Shown here one piece after another: positions 38,001 through 50,000 of a stretch of 64,000 nucleotides of DNA. Origin of the DNA: Haemaphysalis longicornis (lineage: Eukaryota > Arthropoda > Arachnida > Ixodida > Ixodidae); contig CM023449.1 in the NCBI GenBank assembly GCA_013339765.2, forward strand, positions 221,159,555 to 221,223,554. The letters are read 5' to 3'. Positions within the stretch are counted from its first letter, which is position 1; each line of letters opens with the position of its first letter. Below the pieces are notes generated by a model, which was not told the DNA's origin, ran no database searches, and worked only from the letters and a program-made list of their open reading frames with translations. The position numbers and the translations under genes are program-made.

Positions 38001-41000
38001 TTTAGGATGGAGACACACGCTTGTTTGGCTTGCACACTTATTACCTCGTTCTGCTATGCGAAATGCCTCCATGATTTTGCGGGTTGTTTGATTGCGGTGC
38101 CTAAATAAAATGTTAGTGGCAGGAAAATTAGGTTTGCATTGGCTGCACTTAGCACAATGCAAAGAATGATGGGATGATACAGGGCCTTTCAATGACAATT
38201 CATGTTCTCTCAAACGCGCGTTGATACAGCGAACAGTTTGTCCAACACAAGTTCGGCCACAGGGTAAAGGAATGCTGTACACAACTCCCAATTGCACATG
38301 CGACATACCGGTTCTTGTGGTTGACACCACAACCAACCCTTTTCTTATCACTTCCCCGCTCTATCTTTCTGTCAAGCCTGCCACATACAGAATGCAATTT
38401 GTTGCAGGCCGTGATAGCCACTTGCACTTCATAGCGATGGCCCACCCACTTTTTTTAGGCGGTGCGTGATTGTATGAATGTATGGGATGATGGCAACTTT
38501 TTGGGGATTTTGTGTGTCCTCTGCAACATCCCGGCCGCCGGAATTTGTTTTTAGGATTTTTACAAGTTTTTCACACGGCCATGACAAGAGGTCCTGTGGA
38601 AATCCTGCCTCCCTTAAAACTTTTTAACTTGCTCATTGAAGCTGCTTGTCATCATGTGTTGGCACGATTTCGAAATGGCTGAGTGAAAACATGAAAAGGC
38701 AATGGTGTTTTTTACAAGCTTGGTATGGCCCGATGAGTAGTTCACCAAAGGCTTGACCGCGATCGTGGCGCATGCATCCAGCAGACATGCTCCTTATCAA
38801 ACCGAAGATACAGATCCAGATACTGGATGCCATTCTGTTTCGTTGTTTCAATCATGAAACTGAGTCCCAAACCCCTTTGCTTAAATACTTTTAAAATATC
38901 CATGGTCGCTCTTAGGCTGGAGGAATCCTCAAAAATAACCAGGTAGTCGTCTACGTAACGGAAAACTTTAGTGGCCATGCCGTTCAGGTCCCTCTCAAGA
39001 GAGCGATCAGCTTTGGCAAGAAGAATGTCGCTTAGTATTGGAGCCACTCGCAAGCCGGTACATACTCCCGACTTCTGCGTGTACACTACACCATCCCGGC
39101 AAATAACCAAAGAGTTTAAGGGGGGACGCGGCTTTCAACTTCGGAAAAATGACCAAAACATTGTTTTTTTGAAACACACATATTCAGCTTCTATGTTTCC
39201 TATTCTATGCGTCTGCAAAGTTTTTAGACTGAAAAGCGTCGCAAAGTGGCATAAAAAAATACTTTTGTCAGGCGCGGTGACTAACTATCAGCGCAAAAGG
39301 GCGAAAAAACGGCAATTTTCGGAGCGCTCTATCTCCGCAACGGTGCCACCGGGCGCGGCCATTTTGATATGGTTAGATCGGCCGAGCGATCGTCTTTCCG
39401 GTTCCGCTCGTCTCTTTTATCTTCGTTCATTCACAAACGCACAAACGGCAGAAAAGAAACGACGCACAGACGAAGCTAGAAATAGATGCTGAAGCGCTAT
39501 TGGTCCTCCGGTCGGGGCGCAGAACAACGACCCTCCTGATTGGATGTCACGGACGCAACGCAAGATGGCGGCCGCCTGAGCTGCGTAGCGAGCGGTTTGA
39601 GTTCATTTTCGCCGCTTCGCTCGGCCGAGTTTCTGTTCAATCTATGGTATTCAACACGGATGTTATCACGGTGGGAATGCCGAAGATAACGAGCCAGATT
39701 ACGGGAAGTTGTGTGGCTCGAAAGGAGGAGGTCATCGAACGCTTCGTGGTGCGCGTGACTCTACCGTCGCCAGACCCCGGAGGGTGACGCGGTGTGCGCG
39801 CTTGCGATAGCGGTTCGTGAAGTGAACTTTTAGCCGGGTTTGCGATGTTTACACGCTTAGTTATTGCTGTGTTTTGACTGTGGGCTCGCTAGCCTTGAGA
39901 AAGAAACGGTCGACGCGTCAAACGCTGCGGCGCGCGCGGCATAGCCGACGCGCATTGGAGCAGCACATGACTAGGCAACCGGTTACGATTGAACGCCAGT
40001 AGTTGTAATTAATGCCTGCGACGTTAGATTTAATCTTAAAAGCAACCTGACCAGCCATATCAGGTATAATCAAAGTTCGATATGTCGCGGTAAGCGTGCG
40101 CTGCGATGCGCGCGAGCCATATCGCCTTTCTTGTGCAACGTTTCCCGTGCACTTGTAATTTTCATGCAAACAGGTTTGAGTTAGTAATATAGGAATAAAA
40201 ATATGTTCTCTGCATTAAAAATGTACGTTACTGCCGCAGCATTTAACAGTGATTTTTTAGTGAAATTATTGATACCATTGCTTAGGGCATACTGGCTTTG
40301 CTGCGAGAAATATTGGATGCCTTGAATGTCAAAAGTAGTAAAAAAATGTGCTCTTGCATTGAAGTTGGGAGTTATGCAGAATACTCTACGAAGCTTCAAA
40401 GTCGCTCATTTTCATCCTTGTGGTATGCAAACTTTTGGCAATGAACACCTGCACGTATGAGTACTAAGTTGCTGTGCCAGGCAAGATGATAAAACATAAA
40501 AAAAAGCCAAAAATGTTCAAATTTAAGTAAAAAAAATGCTTAACTTGTTGCCATGGTGACAACACTGCAAATGGAGGCTGTTCAGTGCGATACAGCCAAC
40601 CAGCTAACCTACTTTGCATTGAAAGCCCATTGAAACCCATCTCCCCCTTCGTTTGGTCTGTGGTCTGCAAAGTGGGGTATGTACTCTTCACAGAGGAGCT
40701 GAAAATGATGTTTTCTGGAAAGATAAAGGCTGTAAAAGGCACTCCAATTTCAAGGCAAGGCATTCCAGAAGCCCCATGTTCAAAAGGACATGAAAGGCTA
40801 CAACCGTGACGACTTTTGATAAGTGAAACCTATGTTGCAACTTCGGAAGCCGTTTTCTCAAAACAGTTTTTTTTGCCACCTGTGTCGCTTGTACCAGGGA
40901 TTTCTTTGTGACCGCTGGGTCTATTTTGATTCCGTTTCTTGCATTACATTCCTTGATGAACAGTTCAGGTCGTGACACTCTTGGTTTTCCAGATTTGTTT

Positions 41001-44000
41001 TTTGTGATTTTTTTTATTCAAATAATCGTTCACAGTCAACATGCCTATTGGACATTAACCTCTAAAAAAATGAAAACTAAAAAACATTGTGTTGTAAAAA
41101 AAAAAATTCTAAAACTGTCACGACCTCGTCCATTCATTTGGGAATGCAAAGCACTTCGAACAAGTTTTCTATCATGTTTTATAAGCCGCTCAAGCTCGGT
41201 ACAAGCGGAACAGAAAGAAAATTTAATACATAAAAAAGTTTTCAAAATATTAGTTTGAAATTTTTATGGTGTTATCACGGAAGCATTTCCAGTTGCTGTG
41301 CCAACTTTCATCAATATCCACGAAGAAATAAAAAAGTTGATTTTGAAAGCCACGTCCCCCCTTAAATAAAAAGTGAAAAGTTCCAAGAAAGCTGGAACAG
41401 GTATGCCGCTTACATTTTTTAATGCCATTTCGTCATTATCGATCAAAATGAACTCCTTCACAGCGGGCAAAAGATCGGCATGGGGAAGCGGATAGAACAG
41501 ATCTCCCACATCTATGCTAATAGCAGAGCAGTGAGAAAGGCGATGCATTTCCAAAAACTTCACTACAACATGGGAATTGGGGACAAGGAAGGGATCCTCA
41601 ACGTGCAAAGTGGAAAGACACTTCTGTAAAAACACAGATACACAGTACTGCCACGTGTGTCGCTCGGTAGCAATTACCCTAAACGGGATTCTTGACTTAT
41701 GGGTTTTGGCTGTGTAGAAAACGTCAAGGTGAAGCTTATTAGCCTTTTTTACCGATTTGGCCAACTTGCCCAAATTCACGTCTATCAGCAAGGAGCATGC
41801 CTCTTTCTTTCTTTCCACCAAGCTAACGCCCGCTTTCTTAAAGCTTTCCTCTACTGCTGCCAAAGCCTTATGGCCAAAAAGAGCCTCAGGCAGTACAACA
41901 AAAGAACCCTCCTTGTCCGACTCAAGCACCCGAAGCTCATTGCTTGCGGGGTGCTTAACTAGGGGAGACATTGGGGAACGCTTAACAGGTTTTACCTCCC
42001 ACCCGACGGCCTCCATGCAGTCACTTATGCACCTGTATCGTTCATTGTCCGGAACATGTGCACTGACACCTCTAGTGAGAGCCACCTTCCCCACTGGGCT
42101 TAGTTGCGGCTGGAAGCAGAACTTTGGTCCTAGCTGGAGCACCCTCTGGTGAACCTCTGGTAAGTGCGCGTCGCCCAGGAAGATTACACGTCCTCATGGT
42201 GGAACAGCTTTCTTCCTTCTCGGAAGGCCTGGCCGCACGTGGTTTCAAAAGGCTTCCGTGTGCTGATTGGCTACCCGAATCCAGTCACGGTAGGCGCGGA
42301 GGCGCGACTTCGCAGGGTAGGCTAGGCCCCAGTGGGTCCACAGGCAGTCACGGTAAAACCGCTCTTGACGGCCCCACTCACTCCGCAGAAGTTTGCAGAA
42401 CCGTGTCATATGGCTCGATGAAGGATGAAGCCAACCGCACAAGACTTGAATTCCTTCCGGGCAGGTTCCATGCCTCAGATGCCATGATGTTTCGCGGAGT
42501 TGCGTGACTAGAAAGACGGGAGTTCATCAAAAACAACGTGGTGCCCGCGAATTCCTTGTGTTTCGGCCTTGAGTGTGAGGCGTGGTGCGCGCTTGAAGTG
42601 AAATTTCAGACTCGTTTCGGTGTTACAAAATGCCGAGTTATTGCTGCCTTAGACAGCGAGATTGTGAGCGGCGGGAATGGGACGATCGACACTGCATAAG
42701 TGGTGGCGCAGGCTACTTCGTCGGAAAATGTTCTAGCAGTGTCTGATAGCGGGACAGGCTATTATTACACGCTAGTAATAATGGTTCATCTATCTGAAGT
42801 GAAATTTAATGCCAAAAGGGAGGTGGCTAAACATACCAACGCTGCTCAAATTACGATCGTAGTGAACGTGCACCTTGGGTATTGAAATGGGAGCGCTGGT
42901 GGGATGCGACGACTGTCACCTCGTTTGCGCAACTTTTGGCGTGGCAAAAGTTGCGCAAACAAGGTGACGTGACGAGGTGACGAGGTGCCGTGGCGAGTCT
43001 ACACTTGTGCCCTAAAGCTGAGTGTAAGATTACAAAAATAATAATTTCGGCATTCACATGATAATAAAAGTGCCTTACGATTGCTTAGTTTTTTAATTAG
43101 ATATTTTCAACGGACCTCCACTCTATGCATAGAGGCTAAGAATTTAAAAGTGGTTTGTAAATAGCTAGTGCAGTTGGTGCCTTGTGATACTCTGGTAGAA
43201 AAAACTTTATTGGTGTACGTTGAAAACTGATTCAAAAGTGCACTCTCCCTCCCCCCCTCCGCCCCGAGTTGCTAAACATTTTAATTTTATCGGCTCCTAA
43301 GGTGACATAATAAATGTCGTTCTTCTGCTTCAAATCAAGGTTCTTCTGCTCCAAAATCAAGATTTTGCTGCTACAAAAACTGCTCCCAAATCTCATTCAA
43401 ATGTCTCACCCCTGTCTTTGGCAAAATTCCGAAACGTCGAGACTTCTTTTATTCTTTTCTGCACGAACTAGACGTAGGAATTGGCGAGAGCAAAGATCTT
43501 AAAGAATGAGCAAAAATGTTCGCTCATGTACCAATAAGCGTCACGTGTATTTTGCTTTAGTGTTCTACACGTCAGAAAAGCAGACGAACAAGTGTCGAAT
43601 GTCTCAACTCTGAAATGGGAATGAAAGAGTGGAAAGATGTGGAGTGTTGCAGGATGAGGAGAGTTTCGCTCTCTTCTTTTTCTCACTATTTCAGAACCCA
43701 GCGCATCACCTCCACTGACTACGTCTTAGGTGACACTGGTGTCAAGGTTCCCAAGGGTGCTACCTTGGTCATCCCCATTTTCGCCATGCATCATGATCCC
43801 GAATACTTCCCAGAGCCCCAGCTTTTCAATCCAGACAGGTAGGAGGTTGCACCCTTGGCCGACTGAGCTTTTAATGCACAAAGAGCTTTTTTCTTTGACC
43901 CTAAGGTCTCCTTTTGGCAGAATGTCAAACCTTCTATAGGCAGGTAAGGTTATGGTGGTATGGTAGAAACTACAGCACACTCACAAACTTGTACAGTGAA

Positions 44001-47000
44001 ACCTCGTTACAAGAGACACTCAAGGGAACCAGAAAACGTGTCTCTTGTAACCAAGGTCTCTTGTATGCAATGTTGCTAACATGGCGAACATAGGAAAACC
44101 AACCAAACTGCCTTCATTCAAGTGTCTCTTATAACCAAGTGTCTCTTGTAACAGTGTCTCTCGTAACGAGGTTTTACTGTATTTAAAGGGACTGTATTTA
44201 TAGGACTTGGTGATTAAATGCTCTTAATTTTTTTTCTCACATATTGATACATTAGACACGTTTATATTACAGTATACATGCTAGTAGTAGTCATCCTATC
44301 TCCTGGATTCCGGAAGTTGTGTGCAGTTTCGTATAAGCCAAGCAACACCCAACAACTTGTTTGTGACCCACCGCAGGCATTTTTCCTTGATTGGCAAATT
44401 TAAAACAGATAACCCAGCTATCGTGTCATTTGTGCCAGTACTATGTGGTGAATGTTGAGTTGAAATTTTAACACGCTGATATTGTGCACGTAAATGACAT
44501 TGGTTCTATGTACTGCCCATAAGTGTCAGAATGGAGTTTGGATATCATCGCCACTTATTGAGGACACCAGGCTGCTCCATTTGAGAAATATTTTTCGTAA
44601 TACATTGGCAAGGAGCTGATCTTTGAGAATCTGGCTGCTTACTGTGGAATACTGAGTAAGCACTCCCACCCATGAAAACACTCTACTTCTTGTGTTAAAA
44701 AAAATTGGTGTAGCTCGCACTAGTGGCGCGCCATGGCTGGAGAAACAGTGGAACTGCGGGTCGACCTAGCTTCTTGTGGTGTCGCTAAAGTTTTCTAGGT
44801 TTTGCTAGGCTTTGCTAAGTTTTTTTCTTAGGTTTTGCAATCTTCTTGCTAGGCTAGGCGAAGTGTTGAGGGGCGGGGCCAAGTTAAGACGGATTTTGCA
44901 AGGCTGTTACTGGGGATCTTCTGCTAATCGCTGCTGTTTAGGCACTGCGGCTTCTGCGCGATACTCGTGGTTGGATTGTAGCCGTCTCGTATGTTCCCGG
45001 GCAGCAGCACGATGGCATTTGCACTGCGCTTCTTTTTTCCCGTGAGTTACATACTTCTTCAGCTGCCCCATGTTTTGAAGGAGTCTAAACAATGTGCTCG
45101 TCACGGCGGCACGAAGTCTCTGCGTCTGTGCAGTGACGTCGTTTCTAGGCAAGGCTTGATTCCGCCTACGCAGCTGTGCGAAGGTTGCGCTTGGGTGCCT
45201 CGCGCTGGAGCAGTTTTCTTTCTTGATATTCTTTTTTTGCTAACGCCACTGGACTAAGCTGAGCTTAAACAGCTCCCCTGTTGAAATTGGTTCAAGGCAA
45301 TTCATGGAGCTAGACAGCAACCCCTTTTTATTTGTGTAATTATCTTTAAATTGATGGGAAATGTTTGTTTGATGATGTATGCAGCAGTACTCTCAGCACT
45401 TATATCAAAGCTGCTATGTTGTGGCCAGAAAATAAGTGTGTTGCAACAAAATAGACGGTTGGGCGAGTTGGTGGGTACCCATGTTGAAGTGTAACAACGT
45501 GAAAAGGACGCGGGATGCAGAAGAAGGCACAAGGCAGCGTCCGTCCTGTGCAGTCTTATGCATCCATCATCCTTTTTGCGCTGTTACACTTTATACAAAG
45601 AAATAAGTGTTGCCTGGTGCTTTGTATTAGCCTAAGCCGTACTGGTTAATTATAATTCTGTGAAGCCATTTTTATTCTTTAACATGCTTACCAGAGTGTG
45701 GTAGCATGAGGTGACATTGTGTCCGCCCTCTTGAGATGGAACGAAGTTCTGTCATTGAGGGAATTTCACAAAACCACTTGGAAAAAACTAGAAAACTTGG
45801 GTAATTTTAAAACATCAGCTTTTAGTCTCTCTTTTTTTTTTTTTGCCGGTCTAGAACAGTTTTGGGGCAGTGCAAAACTGCTCTCGCAATAGAAGTTCCA
45901 TAGGGAAATAAAATATGGAGCTGCTTTGAGGAATCCTGAGCAGCCTAAAATGACAAATAAAAGGGGCCTTTTGCTCACCCTTTTGTTTAGTTGACCAGTT
46001 GCTAGGACATACAATTTCAGCCAATAATGACATCAGCTGATGCTGAAATCTGCAGCAGACCTGCATGGGCACCTCTGCCAAATAGTTTTGTTTTCTGCAA
46101 TGGATATCTAATTCTGTGTGCGTTATTTTCTGTGCCCACAGGTTCAGTGAGGAGAATGTTGGTTCGATACAGCCGTACACCTATCTTCCCTTTGGGGCGG
46201 GACCACGGAACTGCATCGGGATGCGGCTCGCACTCCAATCAATCAAGCTGTGCTTACTGCACTCGGTGCACAGAGTGCAGTTTGTGCGCACAGAAAAGAC
46301 ACAGGTACGTGAGCAACGCTGATGTCAGACAGAGAGTTTGCCCGAGTCAAATTAGACTAGTGCATTTACCAGAACTTTATATTGGATATTTCTTTGAAGT
46401 GTAGCAGTTTTGCCTTCTTCTTGTCAAAACTATAGTGCAATAAAACATATCAAAATGTCTGGTTGAAAAAAATAAGGGGATTGGGAATAAAAATGAAGAT
46501 TGTGAGTTGATGCAAAAAAAGCTTTTCTTCATTAAAGTACAGTAAAACCTCAGTGTAAAAAAGTCAGCAAAATTGATGATTTAATTGAAATTTCACTACA
46601 CTGAAGTTCACATCTAACGCTAAGCATGAACAGAGTAGAATGTTTCCTGTGCACACGTAGGGTTACAACCTTTCCCTGAGAAAATAAAACGGCCCCTGTA
46701 AAGGGGGGGGGGGGGGGGGGGGGGGGAGGGAGGGAATATATAGAATATTTAATTATAGAATATTTAATTTTTTAATTTGTGTTTAATAAAGACGCCATGT
46801 TTTTGACATGTGGCACCATTTATTGTAGCGTTTTCTTAGACAGAAATCAACATAACATTTGTACTGAAAGTGATTGAGAGCTTTTTTATTGCTCTGTATG
46901 TGCTTTACTGAAAAGTAACCGCAATTTCTGACCGCGGCGGCAGCATTTGAAATGTTTTGTTCCTATCTTAGGTCCCCCTTCATCTCAGGCAGCGCGCTCG

Positions 47001-50000
47001 CCTGCGTATTTTCTCTGCTCGCGTGTCTTTGCGCAGCTTGTCGACACATATTTATCGTCTTAGTTGTTGAATTGGCGCTTATAAAATGCCAAAACAGACA
47101 TAACCACGACACGAGGGCCAAAAAACCGGCCAATGACGGCCGGTTTTAAGTATGGACTGGCAACCGGCCCACTGTTTAAAAAACCGGTCGGGCCAGTCCA
47201 AAACTGGGCAGGTGGCAACCCTATGCACACAAACGCGCATATGGCAGACGCACTGCCGCCTCGAATATCGCCTGCACACTGCGTGGCCAAGAACAGTAAT
47301 GTGGGGCTGGTAGCAACTGTGAAGTGGCGCAGCACTTGCCAGAATGAAACTCTCAGAACAAACAAAGTTGCATATGTCAGGGAAGAGCTGATAATATGGG
47401 TGAAAACTGTGCTGCGAATACTCGGCGAAATTATTATAGGGCTAAATAGATGAACACATGAAAGGAGACAGGACAAGTGCCTGTCCTGTCGCCTTCCAGG
47501 TGTTTGTCTTTTGAACTCTAAAATGGTGTAGCCTAGTATTCACCAGCTCACCCAACAAGTTTCTCTTATGTGCTATGGATCTCTATCCACATCGCTAGTG
47601 AAAGAAACCCTCAAACGCACCGTGGTGGTACTGAGCGGAAACGTTGCCAATCTGAAAGTTGGCTAAAATGCCACCATAAGTCCATTGCCTCACAAGACAT
47701 TTCCAAGGCAAGAACCGTCATCAGAACAAAATCATCTTCGTGGATATCAAAAAAACGTGCATGGTGCATCATTGCACACGAATTGCCGATAGCGTCTACA
47801 GTGAACTCCGAGGGATCCCAAAGCAACCCATAATGTCCTTCTTTTCACTACTGGTGACTGCTTGTATAATCTGCACTTGATCTTCAAACAACTTTTTTCA
47901 CTGATAGCACTAGTGTAGGACCTAAAAAGTGTCACCAGGCCTCAAAAACGAGACACAAGAGGCTGTGCAGGATGATGTGAAACGCATGCTTTTAGTTAAG
48001 CCTGAAACAAACTATGCATCACGAATGAAGCCGAAGAAGTCGACTTGCAACGAAGCGCCGGTGGCAGCACTGTTGGTATCCTCTAGTGGCCATTCTGTAC
48101 ACCACACTTATCAAACTGTCCATCTCTCTTCAGACCTCGCTCCTTTGCAGCTTGTTGGCAATGCAGCTGCTAGGCATGGCGCTCATTCCATCAATTATTT
48201 GCGGCATCAAGCGGCGTCGTCTTTCAGTGTTTGGACTTCCACGAATTTGTGCTGAATTGTTATTGAAATTTCGTTGCATTAAATTTTCGGTAAAGAGGAC
48301 TTCGCCACGTAGCGGTCGGAAATGCACAGCAGGTACACATTCGAAGTAAGCGACAGTCCAGTGCTTACTTTGGAGAAACAGCCGTCACGGTGGCCGAGAA
48401 GCTGAGGCATTGTGTTGCTGGGTACAAAGTGGAGGGTTTGATTACCAGCCATGGGGGGCTGTTTTCTGATAAGGAAGAACACAGAACTCCTGTGTCTACA
48501 AGAGCTTGGCGCGCAACACAGATCCCCACGGAATCTTGATGGCTCTATAGCCCTCCACTACGCCGCACTGTGAAGTCCTAGTACAGTCTAATCCCACTAC
48601 AATGAAGTCCACTTCAGCGAAATTTTCGCTTCAACGAAATACAGTCTAATCCCGCTACAACGAAGTCCGCTTCAACGAAATATTTCCAGTTCCCCATCAG
48701 CTAGCCATAGAAGTCAATGCAACAAAGTCCTCACCACAACGAACCATTTGTCTGGCTTGCTTTCGCTTCAACGAAATGTTCCCTCATTGGGACTGGGTTT
48801 TAACAATTATTTTGGAATAAAATAAGCATAGCGCCAGCTATCTAACTTTTTATACATTCAGGTCAATTAGTTTTCACCGAAAACATGCGCGGTGCGCCCA
48901 CACATGGTCCGCACTGCCACCCAAAACAAAAACAAACTCATGGGTGGACGCCATTGTTTGATGGTGATAACGATGCGGCGGGCCGTCTTTACATGAGACG
49001 CAAGCCAGTTTCGCCAAGCCGGAGCTATAGCCAATCCGTATCCAGTTGAAATCGCGCGAATGTATCTCTGCTGCTCTGGCGCAGCGCCGTCTGGCGCCGT
49101 CATGTGCCGTCATGCATGTGTTATGAGCAGCTGTCCTTGCAGTTTTCCTTCTACAATTCTTCAAAGTCGAAAGCATAAATAATGTTTTCGTGTTTAGTCT
49201 TGAACCCGCATCGTCCTATCTTAGTCGTGAGCGCGCGGTCGCGATAAATGCAACGCGATAAATGCAAGCGCGCGGGGCTTGCCTGCCAAGGTCAGTTGCT
49301 GCCGTTCCTAGTCAGAGGATAAGACAACGGCGCCATTCCTGCCACAAGCGAAAGGGGGGCTTTTAACCGCCTAGCAGCTATCTGCAAGTAATTAGCTCGG
49401 CGGAAACGCATTGTCGTACAGCAATACGCTTTGCGCCTGCATTTCTTCATTTCTTCACCTCTCCCCCTTCTCCTCAGTGTCGCACTCTTTGCATGCTGGT
49501 TAAAAAACAGATAACCATTGGTATGTTTGTTATCTGAATAAACACGACGTTACTGCGCGCGTCACTCCTTTTTCTAAATGTTGTATTATGCTGCCAATGA
49601 TGTCGAAATATCCGGAGCTATTTTTCTTGCCCTTTCCGTGCTGTGTTGGGGCAGATTTCGCGTCAACGAATTTTCGCTTCAAAGATCTTTTTTGCACGCC
49701 CCGTCAATTTCGTTGTAGCGGGATTCGACTGTATTTCCAATTCCCCGTCAGCTAGCCATAGAAGACAATGCAACAAAGTCCTCGGCACAACGAACCACTA
49801 TTATGCCAAGGAAATTGATTCTTTGCTAATAGCCACACTTTCCCATGAAGGACACTAATATTTTGGCCTCTAACAAGTCTTGGCTGCCAGGCATAAATAA
49901 ACGTCGCCACGTCGCACATTATGTGCTGAATGACAAACGTACCATTTAATTGTTGGTTACATTTTGAAAGCAATGTACGTTTTTACGATCTGCGTTTTCT

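Larger units (their letters stand above)
37725..42450 (-). mobile_element. Penelope-like element (PLE), inactivated
   Basis: Minus-strand order: an N-terminal region (42442-42245), RT part 1 (42142-41366), the insert (41361-39120), RT part 2 with YVDD (39110-38742), and a GIY-YIG endonuclease (38351-37974). A 3' region near 37725-37835 has GGACAGC-type sequence also seen in other Penelope ends here. RT plus C-terminal GIY-YIG defines EN-positive PLEs. It is disrupted by the insert and by frameshifts. Both outer limits are approximate. Confidence 0.87.
36908..43694 (+). other. P450 intron (6.8 kb) dominated by a Penelope-like element
   Basis: GT-AG intron. It holds the minus-strand Penelope-like element at 37725-42450 with its TTAA insert, and a strong hairpin at 42915-42968. 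The remainder has no coding signal. Confidence 0.8.
43839..46141 (+). other. P450 intron (2.3 kb)
   Basis: GT-AG intron containing a 186-bp pogo-like MITE at 43994-44179 and a Penelope terminal relic near 45450-45530. No other element is recognised. Confidence 0.75.

Noticed and set aside
39500..39787. 95-codon frame inside the TTAA element as a transposase
   Set aside because: No DDE or zinc-finger pattern could be read and it is far too short for a piggyBac transposase.
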